DNA of 64,000 bases from Eucalyptus grandis (Eukaryota > Streptophyta > Magnoliopsida > Myrtales > Myrtaceae). The translations under genes and the position numbers were made by a program. This document shows, in pieces, positions 59,373-64,000 of the stretch (the stretch's first letter is position 1; each line of letters begins with the position of its first letter). Under the pieces are notes generated by a model. The model did no database searches. It saw nothing but the letters and a program-made list of their open reading frames with translations, and was not told the DNA's origin. The DNA is taken from assembly GCF_016545825.1 (NCBI RefSeq), contig NC_052613.1:47970112-48034111 (forward strand), given 5' to 3'.

Positions 59373-62300
59373 TATGACATCCTGAATTTTCAATCCTATT
59401 TTCAATTGAATAAATCGGGCCTTTCATCGACGCGCCTATAGGGCTGTTCTCCGAGCTGATCACTCTTGAGATAACTAGACTATCTAGGGAAGCCATTAAG
59501 GAATTTTAATGGAATAGACTTGAGAATTCGACCAAGGATCGGTTACTCAACAATGCTCATCTGCCAAAATCATTACGGCAAGAGTAAAAATCGATTAAAG
59601 ATCAGAGATAGGTCGGTTTGACTGAGATGAGTGGCTAATCGTGGGTGACACCACTAAATTGGAAAATTCTCGTCGGCCGACACTAAATTGATTTATCTAT
59701 CATTTTGGTACCCTGTGTCCATATTTCAATCATCGAGATTTTTACGACAACCGAGAGTCGCCAATGTTTCGAGTGGGTTCATAGTGGTTTGCACTAAAAA
59801 TTTCTGAAAATTACCTGGTAGGCTAAGTCACGCTAAAAATGCATCTGAGTGAAATTAACCTCGAATTTGAATCCGATTTCAGAAATTGAAGATTCTATCA
59901 TGTCACAATAAATTCTAGGAGTGTGTGCTCAGTCTCAGAAGATTTTTCTACAACCTGAGACTTTTTGGGAAAAAGTCCCCATATAACCGTTTTTGTTCAG
60001 AAAGAGATAGGGATCGTTTTTTATCGCAAATTTGAGAATCAAGTGGATTGTATGGGTGAGGAAAAATGCCGAGATGACCGATGTTGGGTTGATTGAATTT
60101 ATTGAGGTCAATTGGGATTGAATCAAGTGAGAATAAGAGCCCAATTGAAGGAGAAATCTTAGAAACTCGTATGCCCCCCATGAGCATGACTTATGGACCA
60201 TCTAAGAAGACTTCTAGAAGGATTTTGTGTTGGAAAATTCCTGTGCAAGCCAGCCAAGCTTAGTGGACAAGTTCAAGGGGATAAATTGGTGGAAATTTTG
60301 GCCAAGGTGGCCCGCCTCTTGTAGTAGCCTACTTCTTCCTCAATCCACTTGTTTTCTCCTTTGTTAAGGGTGCTTAGAAGCTTGAGAAAACCAGAGAAGC
60401 AAGCCCTCTTGCCATTTGACCAAGCCGCACGCCTACCGAACCGTTTTCCTCCTCGGTTTTCACTTCTGCCGGTTTCTGCTCTAGCTAACCTTTCGCCAAA
60501 GATCCGAGTGAAAAGTCGACTTCTCGTGCGAATCCGTCAACGATCCACCCATCACCATGATCAGGAGAGACAGCCTATCCCAACAAGCCCGACCTTACCC
60601 CGAACAAAGCCGCCGGCTGTCCTGTATAGCCACCGTAAGCCGCCGATTGCCGGTCTGCCGATCTGCTGCCTGCCTACATTATTTCACGTTTTTCTTCATT
60701 TTTCTCCCATTCCAGCCCTTCCTTTGCCCATCCTAACCTCCAACAAGACCCTCAGGATCCTCGAGAGCCACCGATTGCCGACCACCCGCTCGCCGAAGCT
60801 TCAATCAGCCTGTTTCCTCGCCGTTCAGCTATTGGTTCTCCTCTGTCCAGCAAGCAGAAGCAAAAGCTGAACCAGCTTTGTTTCCTCTGTTTTGCAGCTC
60901 AAAACAGAGAGCAAGATCAGTGAGTTTTCAGCTGAGTCTTGGCCCGTTTTGAGGTGGTTTCGGGCCCCGAAAGTTAGGCCCGCTTTGAAGGAAGTTGTTC
61001 CCTGCAGCGTTCCAGACGTTTTGAACCAGACAGATCACTAATCAAGTGAGTTTAGCTCACTAATGCCTTATTAATCAGTTGATTATGCTTAGGGGTTGAT
61101 TAGATTTAATTAAGTATGATTAGGTAGATAGATTAGAGTAGAGTAATTAAATTAATGCCTTATCAATGCTTGTTAAGCAAATGGTTAGTGATATTAGCAA
61201 GTAAACTCGTGTTACTATTTATTGAACGAGTCTCGAAAATTTTCCGGCTCCGTTCGACGTAGGCATTACAAGCATAAATTGGATTTATTGCATTCATTTA
61301 ATATTTTCCATAATTATTAAATGATTTATTTATTTTCCGGAAATTAGGCTAGGATAGCCGACGACCGAAATTTCATGCTGATAATTGTGGTGCAGTCTAT
61401 TTATTTATTTGAACATTAAATTGTGCTGAATTGAATTAATTTTGATTTTAGGATTTTATTCCTAAATTGGATAATTTTGGTAATTAATTGGAAAATTACT
61501 GGGCATCGGTCTACAGCGCCAAAAAATATATTTTGGGACTGCTGAAAATAGAGGGAGATTCAAAAGTGAAAACCTTGTATTTTGGCTAAGGCCGGCCGTG
61601 TACCTACACACGTGTAAATTTTTATCGGGTATGATAAAAATGGAGAATTGGTCAGATGATTAGACCAATAATTGCGGCAGCTTCTGGTAAGCATAAATAG
61701 TATACTTTATGAGTATAATTGTGGCAACTTTTGGTGAGCATAAATAGTATACTATATGAGTATAATTGCGGCAACTTCTAGTGAACATATATAATATACT
61801 ATATCAAAAATTGAGACAATTTTTGGCGAGCATATATATATAGTATATTATCTCAGTATTTGAGGCAGCTTCCGGCGAGCTATACTACCTATTATTGGCT
61901 TATAAAAAGCAATCATGGGTCTAATCGGACTTATAGGTAGTATTAATTGAAATGGCCAAGGAATCGTCATCGTTGACATGTAATCGATTGAGTCGACTGA
62001 TCGATGATTCGATCTGATTGAATGATTTGATGTGGTCAGTTGATTCAATGAATTATAAATTGTATTGACCTGCATGAAGGAACTGAGGCCAAGGTAAGCC
62101 CTCTGACTTGTGGTTGTGCTTAAGCAACCCTTAGGGCGTATTTTCTTCCTAATCGAGTCTTAGGGGGTGGAACTTGCTGAGACATTGTCTCAGTAGTTAT
62201 TGTATAACCATTTTAGGTCCCTAGTTGACATTGGTGAAGGATCCGAGGCCTGAAGTTTAAAAGGTGAAGCCTGGAGAATTGGCGAGCATGTCTGACTAGT

Positions 62301-62555
62301 TAGTCCTAGGACATTTCTGTTTTGTTGAAAGCCAATTCCTTTTTGTAGGCTTCTATATATAAACTTGTGTGTTTATAAAAAAATCTTTTGAAAAAAATTG
62401 GTCCTACTTTTCTATCCCATCTTGTTGTTGTCTGGGGAATTATTAATTGCTTCCGCATGCGTATTAAAATGAATGGGTCGGCGATGCCTCCTAGGACGTC
62501 GCTATTCTATCGACCAAGGAGGGATGAGCATGCGCTTGAGAATCAGGGTGTGACA
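59373..62555. mobile_element. Solo LTR inserted in the Ty3/Gypsy gag
   Basis: 3183 bp, starting TATGACATCC (a changed TGTGACATCC) and ending GTGTGACA. Flanks are gctgc (59368-59372) and gttgc (62556-62560), a 4-of-5 target duplication. The Ala-rich gag text continues across it. No internal coding region. It contains a local array of 'gcggcaacttctggtgagcataaatagtatac' type units, four or five times at about 61670-61890. Confidence 0.82.
61672..61890. repeat. Short tandem repeat array in the LTR
   Basis: Units of about 55-60 bp with 'ggcaacttctggtgagcata' and 'agtatactatatgagtataatt' repeat about four times with small changes. Not seen in the other two LTRs of the family. Confidence 0.75.
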
Positions 62556-63536
62556 GTTGCTGCCACACCTACTGAGATTCCACCTAGGAACGTGATTGCT
62601 GAAAGGCCGATGCACAAGCTCGTCGAACAGTTCCTAAAGTTCAACTCGGCGAGGTTCACAAGTGCAGGGAACCCGAGGCTGCAACGCTTTAGATCCAAGA
62701 GTTAGAGAAAGCATTTGCACTGTTGAGGTGCACCAAGGAAGAGAAGGTTGTCCTTGGTGTACCAGTTGCAAGGCAACGCAAGTACCTAGTGGACAGCCAC
62801 CGGAGATATAGTATTTCTTGAGGGCGTGGTTCCGGAGTGGAATGCCTTCATTGAAGCTTTCAATAGCAAGTATTTCTTTAATAGTCCCAAGGAATAGAAA
62901 ATGGAGGAATTCCAATGCCTTCGTCAAGGTCTAATGACAGTAGACTAGTATGAGGCCAAGTTTGCAGAGCTGTCTTAGTACGCCCCTAGATTGATAGAGG
63001 ATTCAGCAAACAGAGCTAGGAGGTTTAGGAATGGCCTTAGATTAGAGCTGAAGGATTCACTGGTGCCGTTCAACCTGAAAGATTATAACGACTTGTATGA
63101 ACGGGCCTAATTGATCGAGAGGAACCTTAATGAATGAGCCGCAGCATCTAGGTCGTGGTTCGGTTCGAATAGGGATGGAAACCAGTTTGGAAGAAACCCA
63201 TGATCGGAGCAAGGTACCCTATTCCGCCTAATAGGAAGGATGGGGTAGGCAAGCAGGCGCCGAATCAAAATGGGGTGTGTCATTTATGCGGAAGGCAACA
63301 TGGATTGGCACCCGTCCTAGAATGGCACAGGTGCTTGCTTCGGATGTGGCCAGCAGGGTCACCAAGTCAAGGATTGTCCTTGAAGGCCGATGGGATCTCA
63401 GCTACCGCTACTACCACCAATGGGACAAAACAGGGGTTATGCGCTACAAAACGCACTGCAGGGTGGATTGAATAGGCCTCCGGCTCTGGGAAAAGTGTAC
63501 GCTGTCACCAAGCGATAGGCAGAGGACTCAATTGAT
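62556..63536 (+). pseudogene. Ty3/Gypsy gag, main part with zinc knuckle
   Basis: Readable in pieces: HKLVEQFLKFNSARF, a retrotransposon gag core with FIEAFNSKYF, FRNGLRLELKDSLVPFNLKDYNDLYERA, and a CCHC knuckle with Cys codons at 63336, 63345 and 63375 and His at 63360 (CFGCGQQGHQVKDC). Several stops and small frameshifts break it. Confidence 0.8.
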
Positions 63537-63959
63537 GTGGTCACAGGTTCGGTTTTGCTGAATGACCATGCTACTTACACTTTATTTGATCCTAGCGCTA
63601 CTCATTCATTTATAACTGAGCAGTACATTAAGTTGGTAGGGTTGAGTCTTGAATCGTTAGGGTCAGTCGTTAGTATTTCTACACTATCAAAGGATAAGGT
63701 GTTATCTGCAGTAGGCTGTCCTAGTTGCAAGTTGGTTATTCGTGAGCGAGAGGAAATGATAAATTTAATAGTCCTAGTTATGTATTATTTTGATGTGATA
63801 ATTAGCATGGACTGGCTCACCAAGCAACGAGCTACTATAGACTGTTATCGTAAAGCGATTCAGTTTAACCTATTAGCGGATGGAAGTTTCGAATTTATTG
63901 GGAGTCAAGGAGAACCCTCGATTACCTTAATCTCGTCAATGAGGCAACCCGATTGTTAG
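63537..63959 (+). pseudogene. Ty3/Gypsy aspartic protease
   Basis: A frame of 140 codons of the RVP_2 type: VVTGSVLLNDHATYTLFD, ATHSFITEQY, and YFDVIISMDWL near the end. The active site reads D-P-S where the family has D-S-G, so it is probably inactive. The last 40 bases of the window look like the start of the following pol region. Confidence 0.8.
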
Positions 63960-64000
63960 ACATGGGTTGTCAAGGTTACTCGGTGACTGTTATGGATATG

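Larger units (their letters stand above)
55860..64000 (+). mobile_element. Ty3/Gypsy retrotransposon, 5' part, running off the window
   Basis: Starts TGTGACATCCC inside pseudogene D. Its 5' LTR (55860-58875) ends in GTGACA and is followed by a primer site with 'tggtatcaaag' near 58889. Gag begins at 59080, is interrupted by another LTR at 59373-62555, resumes with a CCHC knuckle near 63336, and is followed by a retroviral-type protease frame. Pol would lie beyond 64000. Several stops in gag and a changed protease site show that it is defective. Confidence 0.9.

Noticed and set aside
60349..60870. 173-codon Pro/Arg-rich open frame
   Set aside because: Same reason: the C-rich region of a solo LTR with no conserved protein.
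1..64000. Search by eye for CRISPR-like spaced repeats, toxin-antitoxin pairs, phage or bacterial operons, tRNA and rRNA genes
   Set aside because: None found. The window is plant nuclear DNA. The repeated units are transposons, microsatellites and gene duplications.

Overview
This window is nuclear DNA from a flowering plant, almost certainly a dicot. The evidence is spliced genes with GT-AG introns, AT-rich intergenic DNA, plant LTR retrotransposons, Mutator-like elements, and a cluster of LRK10L (LEAF RUST 10-like) receptor kinases with GUB_WAK_bind-type ectodomains. The style recalls Myrtaceae such as Eucalyptus, but that is an impression and not shown by the sequence.

The layout reads as two tandem units. 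Unit 1 (1 to about 19.3 kb) holds an LRK10L-1-type kinase pseudogene (346-2805), a long non-coding block (about 4.4-8.1 kb), an LRK10L-2-type gene with a 1-bp frameshift (gene A, 8749-10995), an orphan promoter (about 13.4-13.9 kb) and a solitary ectodomain exon (gene B, 17087-17879). Unit 2 (about 24.3-55.9 kb) repeats the order: LRK10L-1-type kinase (24749-26410, kinase intact, ectodomain not found), the same non-coding block (about 33.8-38.0 kb), a truncated ectodomain copy (39352-39654), the one complete LRK10L-2-type gene (gene C, 41053-43082, about 628 residues), and a pseudogene (gene D, 46740-55859) split by a retrotransposon.

Mobile DNA occupies more than half of the window. Elements with readable target-site duplications are: two Mutator-like elements with 9-bp duplications (1381-2147 and 15611-16377); a 4.9-kb Copia element on the minus strand (19348-24275); a 7.55-kb Sirevirus-like Copia element (46901-54452) with an unusual 3' ORF; a 4.8-kb composite solo LTR (27409-32206); and a foldback element present twice (38126-38551 and 39700-40138). 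A Ty3/Gypsy element starts at 55860 and runs off the right edge; its gag is interrupted by another LTR (59373-62555). Several of these sites have an uninterrupted counterpart in the sister unit, which supports the insertion calls.

Functionally, the only genes likely to give receptor kinases are gene C (non-RD, HFD catalytic motif) and possibly the RD kinase at 24749-26410. Genes A and C carry a perfect palindromic W-box pair 179 bp before the ATG, consistent with defence-type regulation by WRKY factors. No prokaryote-like system, CRISPR array, tRNA or rRNA gene was seen. The main interest is recent birth-and-death evolution of a receptor-kinase array, plus a retrotransposon whose reverse transcriptase has been replaced downstream of its YVDD motif by a plant 'transposon protein'-like, nuclear-signal and acidic-rich ORF.
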